A DNA stretch of 64,000 nt, taken from NCBI GenBank assembly GCA_905182535.1, contig CAJJBZ010000002.1, positions 113,180 to 177,179 of the forward strand, given 5' to 3'. Below the pieces are notes generated by a model. It was not told the DNA's origin, made no database searches, and saw only the letters and a program-made list of their open reading frames with translations. The translations under genes and the position numbers were made by a program. Source of the stretch: an uncultured Planktomarina sp. Lineage in GTDB: Bacteria; Pseudomonadota; Alphaproteobacteria; Rhodobacterales; Rhodobacteraceae. Of this stretch, positions 9,797 through 19,908 are shown in pieces; position 1 is the first letter of the stretch, and every line of letters starts with the position of its first letter.

Positions 9797-11786
9797 CTAG
9801 CGCTGATGTCTTTTTATGCTCTCTGAAACCACTTTTTCAAAAACAAGATTATTATTTTCATAAGCCTCTAGTTGGGCTGTTAAGTGGAAATACTCAGAAT
9901 CTGAGGTCATATTGGCATAGGTTTCTGTGCGTACCGACCAATCGTCTCGACTATTTTCATAAGTCCAGTGGGTTCGCCCACTCGCGCTTAGCGGATCGTC
10001 AGGGTGAATGCTCCACCATTCGCGTGCGACAGATCCATGCACAAGGCCGTGATCAGAATCTTTGGTGCTCCCAAAATCATCTATAATTTCTAGCGATACA
10101 ATACCACTATTCATATCAATAACTTGACGTCGTTCATTTTGTGTGGGCCGAATTGTTTCAACCTGCCACGGTTGATCTGCCTCTGGGGTAGGAAATATCC
10201 GTTCGTCTTGATCCCCGCTTTTCCGAATAGGAATATTGATTTCTCCAGCGTGTAAAGTAAGTTCAACTGGAACTGGCGACGGCCAAAGCAAGGGCCAATA
10301 ACAAGTTGAGATTGCCACGCGGACGCAATGGCCGGCAGGGACCCGATAGGCCATCTGATCTAAGTCTAAAGAAATTTCAAATTCCTCGTCTGGGACTAAA
10401 GGTTGTGCAACTGTATGCCCATTACGATGGCAAAGGTTCAAAACTCCATAAGTCATTCGAGTTGATGCCCCATCCGGGTGAATGTGGTTCAGGCGTACTG
10501 CAATCTGAGCTATCGGTTGATCTGAGCTGAGCCTTAGTTTGACTGTTGGAGACCCTATAATATCACAGCGTTCTCCTAGAGGCTTTGACGTAAAGCAGGC
10601 CGATAGGGCATCATCATACCGTTGATCCTCTGGCATTTCTGGACCTAGCCAAATTGCGCAATATTCACCTGCCGCGCCGCCACAGTTTTGTTTAGAAGAC
10701 ACTTTGGTATTTAAGCTGGATGGAAGATCTTCCAGATGCCCGCCTGGCTGCATATACCAACGCCTATTTGGGAAACCAGCGGGCCATTTGTCTTCAGTAA
10801 TCCAATGACCACTGCGTTGGTCGTACCAGCTTTTTGGGCGGACGCCATCCATCAAATATGCGGTATAGGCTGGGTCTTGCATAACTCCAGTCTCTTGGCC
10901 TTTTAGCCATTGGTCCCACCACCTAAGAGCTTCTTGTAAAAATCCAATACGTGGTTCGGGCACAGCAAAATGTGGATATTTGTGTACCCAAGGCCCAACA
11001 ATGCCCTTTACTGGTGCAGTAAGATTCCGCACCAGATGTGAGACAGTATTTTTATATGCATCACCCCAACCCCCAATTGCTAACGTCGCTGCGGTTATGG
11101 ACTCATAATTCTCACAAACTTGAGCCATGCTGCCAGTAGGCGTCCCGGTTTTGGTGGCTTAACCAAGCTATTGGTAAAAAGGGTTCAGCCTCAAGCCGCT
11201 CCAGCCACATATTACGCCAATCTTCTCCGACCAAAGCCGGGTCTGGCGCGCGCGAGGAATAGGACCACATTGTAGCACCCCAGCCAAGGTTTTCATTCAG
11301 TAGGCACCCGCCTTTATAGTGAATATCATCGGCATATCGGTCAACCGTTGAGCACAGAGTAATAATTGCTTTAAGGGCAGAAGGTTGTCTCGCCGCTACT
11401 TGTAGTGCGTTAAAGCCGCCCCAGCTAATGCCCATCATTCCAACCGCACCGCTGCACCAGGTTTGCTTGGCTAACCATGCAATTATTGCCTCAGCATCTT
11501 GTAATTCCTGCTCAGTATATTCATCTTCCATGATGCCTTGGCTGTCACCATTGCCACGCATATCAATCCGGACACAGGCGTACCCACGTTTAGCAACATA
11601 TGGATGGGTAAGGCTGTCTCGGGCAGTAGTTCCATCACGTTTTCGATAGGGCAGAAACTCTAAGATAGCGGGAACCGGTATTGTTTCGGCATTATGTGGC
11701 AACCAAATACGTGCTGAAAGGCGGCAACCATCTGCCATTAAAACAGTCATATCGGGTATTTCGATGATTTTGTTTAAGACAGTCAT
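9797..11786 (-). pseudogene. CocE/NonD-family alpha/beta hydrolase (X-Pro dipeptidyl-peptidase / cocaine-esterase type, frameshifted)
   Basis: About 660 residues over two frames, the family length. The N-terminal part (11786 to about 11112) has the catalytic nucleophile motif GISWGG within MMGISWGGFNALQVAARQP. The C-terminal part (to 9797) starts at VCENYESITAATLAIGGWGDAYKN, carries the GPWVHKYPH motif with the probable catalytic His, and ends in a jelly-roll domain. One extra A near 11118 breaks the frame. The family cleaves acyl esters or Xaa-Pro peptides. It converges with the importer operon and follows the FAH-family gene on the same strand at a 240-base gap, so it may process an imported ester or peptide. 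That link is speculative. Confidence 0.85.
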
Positions 11787-12026
11787 TTTCCACCCAAGTT
11801 AACGACTAAGTTTAGCTTACATTGCAATAGATCAGAGTTTCATTATCAAGAAAACCTTTGCTTAAAGGATTAGATAATTTCTGGAATATTCAATATGTTT
11901 AGCAGCAAACTGACCTTGCTTAGAAAGTGCTGATTAGGATCCTTATTTTGTATGGGCCAGCTGGCGGCACTAATCTTGATGCCTAAGTTGAAATGCTATC
12001 TTAAAACTTACTAATAAGGTTCCACC

Positions 12027-12872
12027 TCATAAGACGGTGTTTAACAATGTCCCAATACCATCAACAGAAATAGCCAGAACATCATTCAGCTTTAAATACA
12101 GCTTTGGCGTGCGGCTGCCGCCAGTACCGTCTGGAGATCCTGTTGCAATTACATCACCAGGCTGGAGCATAAAGAGTGATGAGGCATAAGAAATTTGTTC
12201 AGCAACTGAAAAAATCATTTCATTACCTAGGGCAGATTGAACAGTTTTACCGTTCAAAACGACACTTAGGCGTAGCTTTTCGGGCTCTGGCAACGCGTCC
12301 GCTGTCGTTATCCAAGGCCCCCATGCACTAGAGTTGGCGAAATTCTTACCCGCATAGATTGAATGTTTTTGCCACTCTCGAACTGAGCCGTCGTTAAAAG
12401 GTGCATAGCCTAGAACATATTCCATTGCCTCTGCAACCGACACATTACGTGCAGGTTTTCCGATCACAACCGCAATCTCTCCTTCATAGTCAAAGCTGTT
12501 TGCAGGTTCACCATGTGGCTTTTCCAACACCCCACCATGACCAACAAATGCTTCACGCTCCTTGCCAAATAGGATGATATTTTTGGGATCGGGCGGTGCA
12601 ATTCCATCGACTGGGTATGGTTTGGGATAGTTCATGCCTACACAGATAACTTTGTTTGCATTAGGGATGGGAGGAAGAAACTTAATTTTCGCGCAAGGCA
12701 CTGCCGATGAAAAGTTTGAGGGGATTTTTAACATTTCAAGGCCGTTGGCGTGAAGCAAGTCTCTCAGCGTTGGGTGTCGGGCGATAAGTGCTGCGTTTAC
12801 TGGAATTACAGTTTTACCTAAAAAAATTCCATACAGCTCTTTGCCCTCGTAAAAAAAAGAACCTATGTTCAT
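12027..12872 (-). CDS. fumarylacetoacetate hydrolase (FAH) family protein
   Basis: 281 residues with the FAH C-terminal domain. The metal-site region is SFDYEGEIAVVIGKPARNVSVAEAMEYVLGY (about 128-158), and the family ending is VIATGSPDGTGGSRTP... DGIGTLLNTVL. Members hydrolyse or decarboxylate 2-oxo acids such as acylpyruvates or 2-hydroxyhepta-2,4-diene-1,7-dioates using Mg2+. Its start overlaps the stop of the ketopantoate-reductase-like gene by four bases. It is the last gene of the mttB-like operon. The exact substrate is unknown. Confidence 0.88.
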   Translation of the reverse strand: MNIGSFFYEGKELYGIFLGKTVIPVNAALIARHPTLRDLLHANGLEMLKIPSNFSSAVPCAKIKFLPPIPNANKVICVGMNYPKPYPVDGIAPPDPKNIILFGKEREAFVGHGGVLEKPHGEPANSFDYEGEIAVVIGKPARNVSVAEAMEYVLGYAPFNDGSVREWQKHSIYAGKNFANSSAWGPWITTADALPEPEKLRLSVVLNGKTVQSALGNEMIFSVAEQISYASSLFMLQPGDVIATGSPDGTGGSRTPKLYLKLNDVLAISVDGIGTLLNTVL

Positions 12873-13804
12873 AGCGGTGCCTGTAAGAAATCTATTTCAC
12901 GCTGCCGTAAGATTGCGGTCAGAGTGTCGTTGAAGGGTGTGGGGATACCCAATTCGCGGCCCATTATAGGAATTATGCCATTGATTGCGTCTAGCTCAGA
13001 TGGCCGGAACGCCATGTGATCCAGTAACATGGACGGTCGCGCATTAGGCATACCAGCACCGAATTGCGAAACATACGCTACTGGATCATTAAAGGACAAA
13101 GGCACATTTTTTTCTTGTGCGATTGCGTGGCCCTCAAGCATAGCACCTAATGCTATTCCCCAGTGTTCAGCATTACCCATTAGGCCACCAACAGTAACGT
13201 TGAAGGCCGTGCAAGGTGCGCTGAACGTAACATTACATAAAAACTTTTCCCAGATAAGCTGCGTAATATTATCAAACGCTTGGGCTTTAAAACCAGCCTC
13301 CTGCCAGATAGACTCAATGTGCTTCAATCGGTCGGTTAGGCCCCCTTGGATCTCACCAATACGGACCAGCTTCATGCTATTGTGATGAGCGTGACCAGGC
13401 CCCCTCATTGATGCGCCAAAACCATCAGCAACACCCAACATCACATTATCTATTGGCATATATTGCGCAATACGTTCGCCCGAGCCGAGCCCATTTTGAA
13501 TAGTCAGAACTATCGCGTCCGGCCCGATTATTGGCGCGGCACTTTGGACTGCTGGTCCTACGCCAGAGGCTTTAGTCGATATTAAACACAAATCGCAGTG
13601 TCCAACATCTATGATATTTGTTGTAGCGCGCACTGTCCTAACCGTTCTGTCGCCACTCGCACCTTCGATTCGAAGGCCGTCATTGTTGATCGCATCGATA
13701 TGAGCGGCCCATGTGTCTACTGCCCAGACATCATGTCCAGCGTCAGAAAGTAGGGCCGCATAAATCGATCCCATTGCGCCAACACCTATCACTGCAATTT
13801 TCAT
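12869..13804 (-). CDS. ketopantoate reductase-family (PanE/ApbA) oxidoreductase
   Basis: 311 residues. An N-terminal Rossmann fold opens with AVIGVGAMGSIYAALLSDAGHDVW (NADP-binding GxGxxG), and a C-terminal ApbA_C helical domain carries the conserved Lys/Asn region (IWEKFLCNVTFSAPCTAFN). The family reduces 2-oxo acids to 2-hydroxy acids. It overlaps the mttB-like gene upstream and the FAH gene downstream by four bases each, so it probably acts in that pathway rather than in pantothenate synthesis. No panB or panC is nearby. Confidence 0.87.
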   Translation of the reverse strand: MKIAVIGVGAMGSIYAALLSDAGHDVWAVDTWAAHIDAINNDGLRIEGASGDRTVRTVRATTNIIDVGHCDLCLISTKASGVGPAVQSAAPIIGPDAIVLTIQNGLGSGERIAQYMPIDNVMLGVADGFGASMRGPGHAHHNSMKLVRIGEIQGGLTDRLKHIESIWQEAGFKAQAFDNITQLIWEKFLCNVTFSAPCTAFNVTVGGLMGNAEHWGIALGAMLEGHAIAQEKNVPLSFNDPVAYVSQFGAGMPNARPSMLLDHMAFRPSELDAINGIIPIMGRELGIPTPFNDTLTAILRQREIDFLQAPL

Positions 13805-15351
13805 GTATGTTGCATCCTTTTAACTGGGAGGCGGATATCAAATCGCGCGCGCAAGTCTTGTTCTATTTCTGGACTTATATGGCGCGGAAAATGCTTGGCA
13901 AGCACCTCTGCTACAGTGGCCTGCGCAGAGCTGTTAATATTTGGCTTACCGCTAGCCAGCCAACCGTCTGGGGCCTGGCGATCGGCATGGGCAGGGTATA
14001 CAAAATCAGATTTCATCCGCGCATACGTGTCTGCGTGACCAAGGAAGTGCCCTTCGCCACTTACAATCTGGGCTATTGCAGCAGTGGAAAGAGTTGCATC
14101 ACTGACTTCGATCGAGTTGGCAGATTGCAGGATTGCACCCAACATATCGTTGTCTATCACATAAGCTTCCAGCGAGGTGGCCATTAAACCCGCCTGAGTG
14201 CCTGCAGCTTGTGTAATTAAATTGGCTCCAGCCTGTGCTGCGAGAGTGACTGAAAGGGCCTTTTCATAACCTGATTGGGCATCAGCCAGCTTGCTATCTG
14301 TCGCACCAGCTATTGTAGAATTAGCGAGGTCATAATGGCGCGCAATTTGAGTTGCCGCTGCGGTAAGGATTGACTGTTCTCCGCTGCCGCCAGCCATACC
14401 CCCAGAGCGTAGGTCTGTTACCATTGGACGTGCTCCGTAGATTGCCCTTACCTCAGGGTCCAGGGCCCAGGCAAAAACCATCCCAGCCAATGTTTCTGCA
14501 TTAGTTTGGGCCAGACAGCCTGCAATAGTCACCGGGCTAGATGCTCCCATCTGTCCAAAGGTGTTGACCATCACTGGCAGGCCAGCCCCTATTGCCGCTG
14601 CCATTACTTCACAAGCCCCTCCATCAAATCGCAATGGTGGAACCACGTGGTTGATGTTCAGGGATAAAAATGGCTTTTCGCGAAACGCCTCCTCTGATCC
14701 GGCAATAGAGTAGCAGATTTGTGCGATATCATCGACGTGGTCCGAGTGACTTGCGCTGACCATAACATGTTTGGATGTACCTGCCAGCGAGGCAAAGGCG
14801 GTATTTACATCCAAAACACGGTTGTTCTCCATGTCACCTGCGATCATTGGGCGCGAAAAGAATTGTATATGATCCAGCGTATCCACAATCCGCGCCGCAT
14901 CATACAAATCGCTCAGTGTGGAGGTCCGGTAGCTACCGTCCAAAGTATCTACAATATTTGGCGAGGCACCTCCCGAACCCGCATGTACCCGTGCGCCAGT
15001 CATGTCTAGGTTCTGACCGGCTGCCCTGCCAAAAAGCTGGAAACCACGTTGAAATTTCCCAAGCGCTTCGGTTACAAGTGCTTTCGGGAAAAGTAGCCGT
15101 CCCTCAGCGGTAACTGTTCCACCCCGCGCCTGGATAGTATCTATTACTACTGGGGGCGCTTCACTAATTCCGATTTGATCAAGTATCTCAAGTGATGCTG
15201 AATGGACCCGCTCAAGATCATTATCACTTAGGGGCTTGAACTGTCCGGCAGTCGGCGGTGTATAGCCCTTGGTAACAGGACTCTCCGGCTTTGTAGTTCT
15301 ATTTCGTCGACCAGATCGGCGGCGCGGTTGGGTGCCCTTTGTATCATCCAT
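13801..15351 (-). CDS. trimethylamine methyltransferase (MttB) superfamily protein, non-pyrrolysine
   Basis: 516 residues in one frame with no internal TAG, so it belongs to the pyrrolysine-free branch of the family (glycine-betaine or other quaternary-amine:corrinoid methyltransferases). A basic N-terminal extension (RRRSGRRNRTTK) precedes the family start (LSDNDLERVHSASLEILDQIGI). The TIM-barrel core includes HAGSGGASPNIVDTLDG, SLNINHVVPPL and TQAAGTQAGLM. First gene of an operon with overlapping panE- and FAH-family genes. No corrinoid protein (MttC) or reactivase is present in the window. The methyl acceptor and substrate are therefore open; carnitine- and betaine-like amines are candidates. 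Confidence 0.88.
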   Translation of the reverse strand: MDDTKGTQPRRRSGRRNRTTKPESPVTKGYTPPTAGQFKPLSDNDLERVHSASLEILDQIGISEAPPVVIDTIQARGGTVTAEGRLLFPKALVTEALGKFQRGFQLFGRAAGQNLDMTGARVHAGSGGASPNIVDTLDGSYRTSTLSDLYDAARIVDTLDHIQFFSRPMIAGDMENNRVLDVNTAFASLAGTSKHVMVSASHSDHVDDIAQICYSIAGSEEAFREKPFLSLNINHVVPPLRFDGGACEVMAAAIGAGLPVMVNTFGQMGASSPVTIAGCLAQTNAETLAGMVFAWALDPEVRAIYGARPMVTDLRSGGMAGGSGEQSILTAAATQIARHYDLANSTIAGATDSKLADAQSGYEKALSVTLAAQAGANLITQAAGTQAGLMATSLEAYVIDNDMLGAILQSANSIEVSDATLSTAAIAQIVSGEGHFLGHADTYARMKSDFVYPAHADRQAPDGWLASGKPNINSSAQATVAEVLAKHFPRHISPEIEQDLRARFDIRLPVKRMQHT

Positions 15352-15458
15352 GAGAAGTGTCCACTCTATTTTTTATAATCGCCAACCTAGTATGCCTCGG
15401 CATAAAGTCCGTTTTTCTTTTATAACTTCGAATTCGCCGAAACCACAATATAGCTCGT

Positions 15459-15733
15459 CATCGTCGGAACGGCAGGTCTGACTTTTCCGCCCACTTGTTG
15501 AGGCAGCGCACTGTTTCCTAGCAATCAATGTTACCAATGATCTTCATCGCAGCGCCATAAGACCACAATTTATCCATGACGATAATTTCAGGCTGGCCAT
15601 ATCGTTTCATTGATTTTCTGGTAGATTTCAGTGCCCCTCTGCGTTTTTGGTGTTTGGTGCAATAGCTTTCAAACACCTGACCTTCCTGGTTAACCACGCA
15701 CCACTACTAGTGGCGCTCACTGTAAATTTTCAC
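15459..15733 (-). mobile_element. degenerate IS6-family transposase fragment
   Basis: Reading the minus strand gives VKIYSERH, two stops, then WCVVNQEGQVFESYCTKH followed by RKSMKRYGQPEIIVMDKLWSYGAAMK. After another stop comes LNKWAEKSDLPFRRR. This is the catalytic core of IS6/IS26-type transposases (usual form VKING..YLWRAVD..G.VLESYVTK, LRKAMKRYG.P..IVTD, N.RAENSHLPFRRR). Both termini and inverted repeats are missing and several stops are present, so it is a dead remnant. It lies between the mttB operon and the beta-lactamase-family gene. Confidence 0.75.
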
Positions 15734-15833
15734 AAAATACTAATTTTGCAATAACGGTGCCTTACTGCCTTCGTGTATTGAAGCCACTTTACTTTAATGC
15801 CACGATTGCCAGATAGTAATTAAGAGGTTTTAA

Positions 15834-16999
15834 ATGTCTGAAGTCATGCAAGGCTTTCCACCCGCGGAACCCAACCGAGCTTCGCTCGCAAACTGGCGCA
15901 AAGCACCCTATTGCCATTGGGCTTTTCATCATGTGAGAGAGATTATTCCTTCTGCTGAAATTTCAAACGACCCAACAAAAGTTTGGGAACTGGAACCCAG
16001 TACAATGGATACCTCTAACCTGGGCCTTGATGAAGCCATGGCGAGGACAGACTGCGATGCAGTTGTGGTTCTGCATAAAGACAAATTGGTCCATGAGACT
16101 TATCGCAACGGAATGACGTCGCGGGATCCACATATTTCTGATGTCAGTATCAAAATCTATGCTGGGCTTGGTGGCTGGAACATTAGTGGAGCGCGGCGAA
16201 TTAGCTGAAGATGACCTGATTACAAAGTACGTGCCAGAATTAGAAAATACTGCTTATGTTGGTGCCACAGTGCGTGACCTGCTGGACATGCGTGCTGGGG
16301 TTTTGTTTGACGAAGACTACCTAGCGACTGAGGGTCCAATTATTGATTACCGATATGCAGCGAATTGGAATCCAGTTCCAAAAGATCATGCACCCATTGA
16401 CTTACGGTCTTTCATGTCATTGCTGAACCGAGCCTGATGGGCCGCACGGCGGTCGGTTTCATTACGTTTCGCCAAATACAGACCTGTTGGCTTGGGTTTT
16501 CGAGCGAGCGAGTGGCATGCGCTATGCCAAACTTGTGAGCGAAAGGCTTTGGAAGCCACTGGGCGCAGAGGCACCAGGGTATATAACCGTTGATCGTATA
16601 GGTGGCGCGCGTGCAGCGGGAGGAAAATGCTTCCTTGCTAGGGATTTAGCCCGGGTCGGCATGATGATGGCCAACGGAGGACAGCGTAATGGGAAGCAAG
16701 TTGTGCCATCCAGTTGGTTGGAAGATATCGTCAAAAACGGTGACCCCCAAGCTTGGAAAGATGGGGATTTTTATAATGAAATGGGGCAACGGGATATCCA
16801 TTATCGTTCCAAATGGTACGTGAATCAGGAAGCCGAGCCTTTGATCTTTGGGGTTGGAATTCACGGACAGTTTTTGTTTGTGGACCCTGCTAAAAAACTG
16901 TCTATTTCCTGGTTTGCCAGTCAGGACAGTCCGCTGGACGGTCCGCTTTTTGAGAAAACGCTTTCAATAATCGAAAAGATTCGAGGCCTAGTTTCTTAA
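15834..16999 (+). pseudogene. serine hydrolase, beta-lactamase / class C penicillin-binding-like family (two frameshifts)
   Basis: About 385 residues over three frames, starting at an ATG preceded by AAGAGG. Part 1 (to about 16140) is the N-terminal region. Part 2 starts at MSVSKSMLGLVAGTLVERGEL, containing the S-x-x-K nucleophile motif (SVSK). Part 3 resumes at EPDGPHGGRFHYVSPNTDLLAWVFERASG and runs to 16999 with the H-x-Q-like segment GVGIHGQFLFVDP. Breaks are near 16139 (extra G) and 16425-16432. Such proteins are D-Ala-D-Ala peptidases, esterases or amide hydrolases, and resistance is not implied. No signal peptide is seen, so a cytoplasmic hydrolase is likely. Confidence 0.85.
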
Positions 17000-17005
17000 A
17001 ACTAG

Positions 17006-17573
17006 AAAAGTGGATCAATACCTAAATATAGCACTCTTACGTACAATCTGGTTTAGGGATGCATAAAAATAATTTAAACGATCTGGAAATTATGTTTGCA
17101 CCGGACGTTGTCCTTATGTATAGTTGTGTGGGCCACGGGGCACGCTCTTTGCAAATCAGGTACTTGGTCCACAGTTCTTGATATTTTGGTGCCCAGAAGA
17201 GGCTAGTGGTGCCTGTAGCAGGCGTAAAAAACTTTCTGCTCTTCAACTATAGTTAGCTTCAAGTAATCCCCCTCCGCCCTTCAAGTGTTCTGTTGGTGGC
17301 CAGTTTTGTGGCCATAGAGACTTGTGGGTGCTTAGAGGTTCATTAGAGGGCGGGAGGGGCTAATAGACAGAAACTTAAATTGTGACTTTGTTGGTTAGTT
17401 AACATTCATTTTCAACAGGTCGTTTGGGCGGGTGCATTAATTAAGTGACGTAATCCAAGCCTTATTAATAATATTATTGTATATAATTACAATTTATGTG
17501 TTGGTATTCACAAGTATTTTATTTTAAATGCCAATTGTATACTAAATATGTTATCCTTATGAAGGACTCCATT
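17006..17573. other. intergenic region with a tRNA-Leu 3'-end fragment
   Basis: 568 bases without a supported gene. At 17187-17202 lies TGGTGCCCAGAAGAGG, the reverse complement of the last 16 bases (with CCA) of a typical alphaproteobacterial tRNA-Leu. The rest of the tRNA is absent. The same fragment recurs at 59436 and 60920. The part before the inverse-autotransporter gene (about 17380-17560) is very AT-rich and probably holds its promoter. Confidence 0.5.
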
Positions 17574-18552
17574 GTGAAAAAGCTTTATTTATTCCAGCGC
17601 TATTCTTGCGCTGTTTGCACTTCCACTCAATTCTCAAGAAGCGCCTAAATCTGGAAAGTTAGCAACGTTCATAAAGAATATTGCGCAGGGCGTTGAAAAT
17701 AACGATGGGGAAGCCGCCGCCAAGACAGAGGCCGTCTCAGCTACAATGGGAGCCGCCAATTCTGGACTGGATAAGTTTGAAGATAAAGTGCTCTCAACTT
17801 CAAATTTTACACATTTCGAATTAACGTTAGGCACTGACACACTGGGACTAGATACGGGGACAGACACCAAGACCGAGGCTATGTTAGTTTACCGTCTAAA
17901 TGAGACTGCCAACACATTCACATTCAACCAGACATCGATCGTAAACTTCAATGACCGCACAACACTGAATACCGGTTTTGGCATTCGTCAAATAAACGAT
18001 GATGACACGGTAATCTTCGGAGCAAATGTATTCTACGATTACGAGCTTGAATCAAAGCACAAGCGTAGTGGAGCTGGTGTGGAACTTCTGTCATCAATGT
18101 TTGAGTGGCGCGCTAACTTTTATAACGCAATATCCGGTACAATTAAATATAAAACCATCGATGAGACCGCGCTCGATGGTAGCGACATGAAGCTAACCGC
18201 AAACCTACCGTACTTTTATTCCTCCAATGTCTATTACACACGGGGAAAATGGAAAGATGCCCTTACTCACAAAGTGGATACAAAAGAATTTGGCTTCAAA
18301 GCTGAAGTATCGCCCAATTTAATAATTGGTTTTGCAGCTCTGAAGCAGGACAAAGCGAAATATAAAAACGTTGCCTCTTTGAGCTATTCCATCCCACTGG
18401 GCGGAGTCGAACAGCCTGCCAAAGTAATGCAGGACGGCGTCTGGGCCACAAAGCTTAGGCCCATTAGGGAAAAGCTCTACAAGCCCGTCCAGCGTGAAAA
18501 CCGTATTATGAAAAAAGCCATTAAGCTTGGCGTGACTGTGAGTGGGTTCTAA
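17574..18552 (+). pseudogene. inverse autotransporter beta-barrel domain protein (intimin/invasin-type), lacking a passenger; shift in the signal peptide
   Basis: About 325 residues. The start is GTG at 17574 with AAGGA eight bases ahead. The signal peptide begins KKLYLF and continues in another frame as AILALFALPLNSQEA, so one base is off near 17597. The mature part has the IAT barrel features: FELTLGTDTLGLD, TLNTGFGIRQI, FGANVFYDYE and GAGVELLSSMFEWRANFYNAISG. It ends with a strand IPLGG, a basic linker (REKLYKPVQRENRI) and VSGF. Intimins and invasins continue there into Ig-like passenger domains, but here the gene stops. A secreted protein gene follows three bases later. Outer-membrane location is expected. 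Confidence 0.72.
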
Positions 18553-18555
18553 ATC

Positions 18556-19345
18556 ATGAAAAATATTAAACTTATGAAAGCTCTAACTGTTTTCTCAGCT
18601 GCACTTGTGTGCGTTTTTTGGGGCAGTGTGAGCGTTGCCCAAACCACGTGTACTGGAACATCTGGGACAAGCAATGGTCAGGAATGTTTGAAAGAAGTTA
18701 CTTCTTTTAATTTGAAAGTATACGAATTTGGTCTTTGTACAGACTTTCCAACTGTCGCTGATAGGTCAAAGTGTGCGGAGCTATTTAAAAATAATACCGG
18801 TTTTGACTTAACTGTATCTAAGAATGCATCTCTACCTATGGGCGGCGATGTAACGCTGGAGGAGGGTACTTACACACATGCATATATGATTGTAGACAAC
18901 AATACGTACCTCAAGTCTGTGCACGAGTTTTCAGCTGCTCGAAAGGATATGGCCGGAGGAACAGGAAAGTTTTGTTATTCAAATGGAACTGATAGAACTG
19001 AGGATACTGATTTAGAGCTAACAAACGTAGTTGTTACGTGTGGAGCTACAGATGCGAGTGCTGCTAACAAAGAGACTATCAAGTTTGATGATGGGCTCAG
19101 CCCTAGTGGTTACAAGGCCTTCGATCTGATAGATCCGCTGAGTGGAGGTGTGACATCGACTGGGTACACTAAGCTGTACACCTTAACTGCAGCTGGAGTT
19201 GCTGGTACGGCTTGGAATACTGATCACAGTATATTGGCTGGCCAGAAAATTGCTCCTGTCAGACATCTCGGCAACCACTAAGGGGTTAAACATAGCGTTT
19301 TCCGTTACGGACAATGTAAGCTTCAATTTCATTGCTACATGGTAG
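18556..19345 (+). pseudogene. secreted cysteine-containing protein of unknown function, partner of the barrel gene (frameshifted)
   Basis: The signal peptide is MKNIKLMKALTVFSAALVCVFWGSVSVAQ (residues 1-29). A Thr/Ser-rich mature part follows with cysteines in CTGTSGTSNGQEC, GLCTDF, SKCAELF, KFCYSNG and VVTCGA. The frame stops at 19281. A shift near 19255-19262 continues it as DISATTKGLNIAFSVTDN and VSFNFIATW to a TAG at 19345. Similar open pieces follow in other frames (NWTSAAGAACAAGVSGYI, then TYTFSISCLKDLTFEGMKF to 19589), so the original gene may have reached 19589. I recognise no family. The three-base spacing to the barrel gene argues for co-expression at the cell surface. Confidence 0.6.
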
Positions 19346-19589
19346 CTAAATTGGACTAGTGCTGCTGGTGCTGCCTGCGCTGCTGGAGTCTCGGGTTATA
19401 TACTGCGTATCGGACGTAGGTTGGTTGGGAATGCACTTTCTTGGTCACCGGCTAATTAACTTACTACATGCTGGTAACCCTGGAGCCTGGGACCATAGAC
19501 TTTAATGGGACGCCACGTATACCTTTAGTATTTCATGCTTGAAAGACCTTACTTTTGAGGGAATGAAATTCCAATTTTCAGCTAATTGA

Positions 19590-19908
19590 GACTTTGGGCT
19601 GTATGGGATACAAGTAAGAAACCGGACTTCCTGATGAGCAGAGATAAAAAGAGAAGCCTATTTGAAGGTTTTTCCTCTTACTTTATCGAAATTGATACTT
19701 TTACCAGTAGTCTGAAAATATTCAGGCATTTCTGGAGTTATGCGCCTCAGGTAAATATTTTGGCAGCAGTACAATCAAAGCATCTATCAGATTGCGGGCA
19801 CAGCCTAAAATCTATGCGCTCAACAATTGCCGCCACTCGGCGGGAGAGTAACGGCACGGTTTAGCTTGAAATTGATGCGTGAGTAGAGATGCGTGCGCCA
19901 GCAACGCT
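19590..19908. repeat. intergenic region with a copy of the dispersed 'HLYSRTNFK' 3'-end repeat
   Basis: No gene is supported here. From about 19780 to 19895 the minus strand reads THLYSRINFKLNRAV and the downstream part of a repeat that also occurs at about 39437-39535, 40955-41065 and 55695-55740. The repeat starts 13 bases after the stop of the monooxygenase gene at 19909. Confidence 0.6.

Noticed and set aside
15834..16999. Antibiotic-resistance beta-lactamase
   Set aside because: The S-x-x-K family is mostly peptidases and esterases; no signal peptide or resistance context.
17037..17246. Open frame on the minus strand over the tRNA-Leu fragment
   Set aside because: No RBS, unnatural composition, and it reads through the tRNA 3'-end copy; not a gene.
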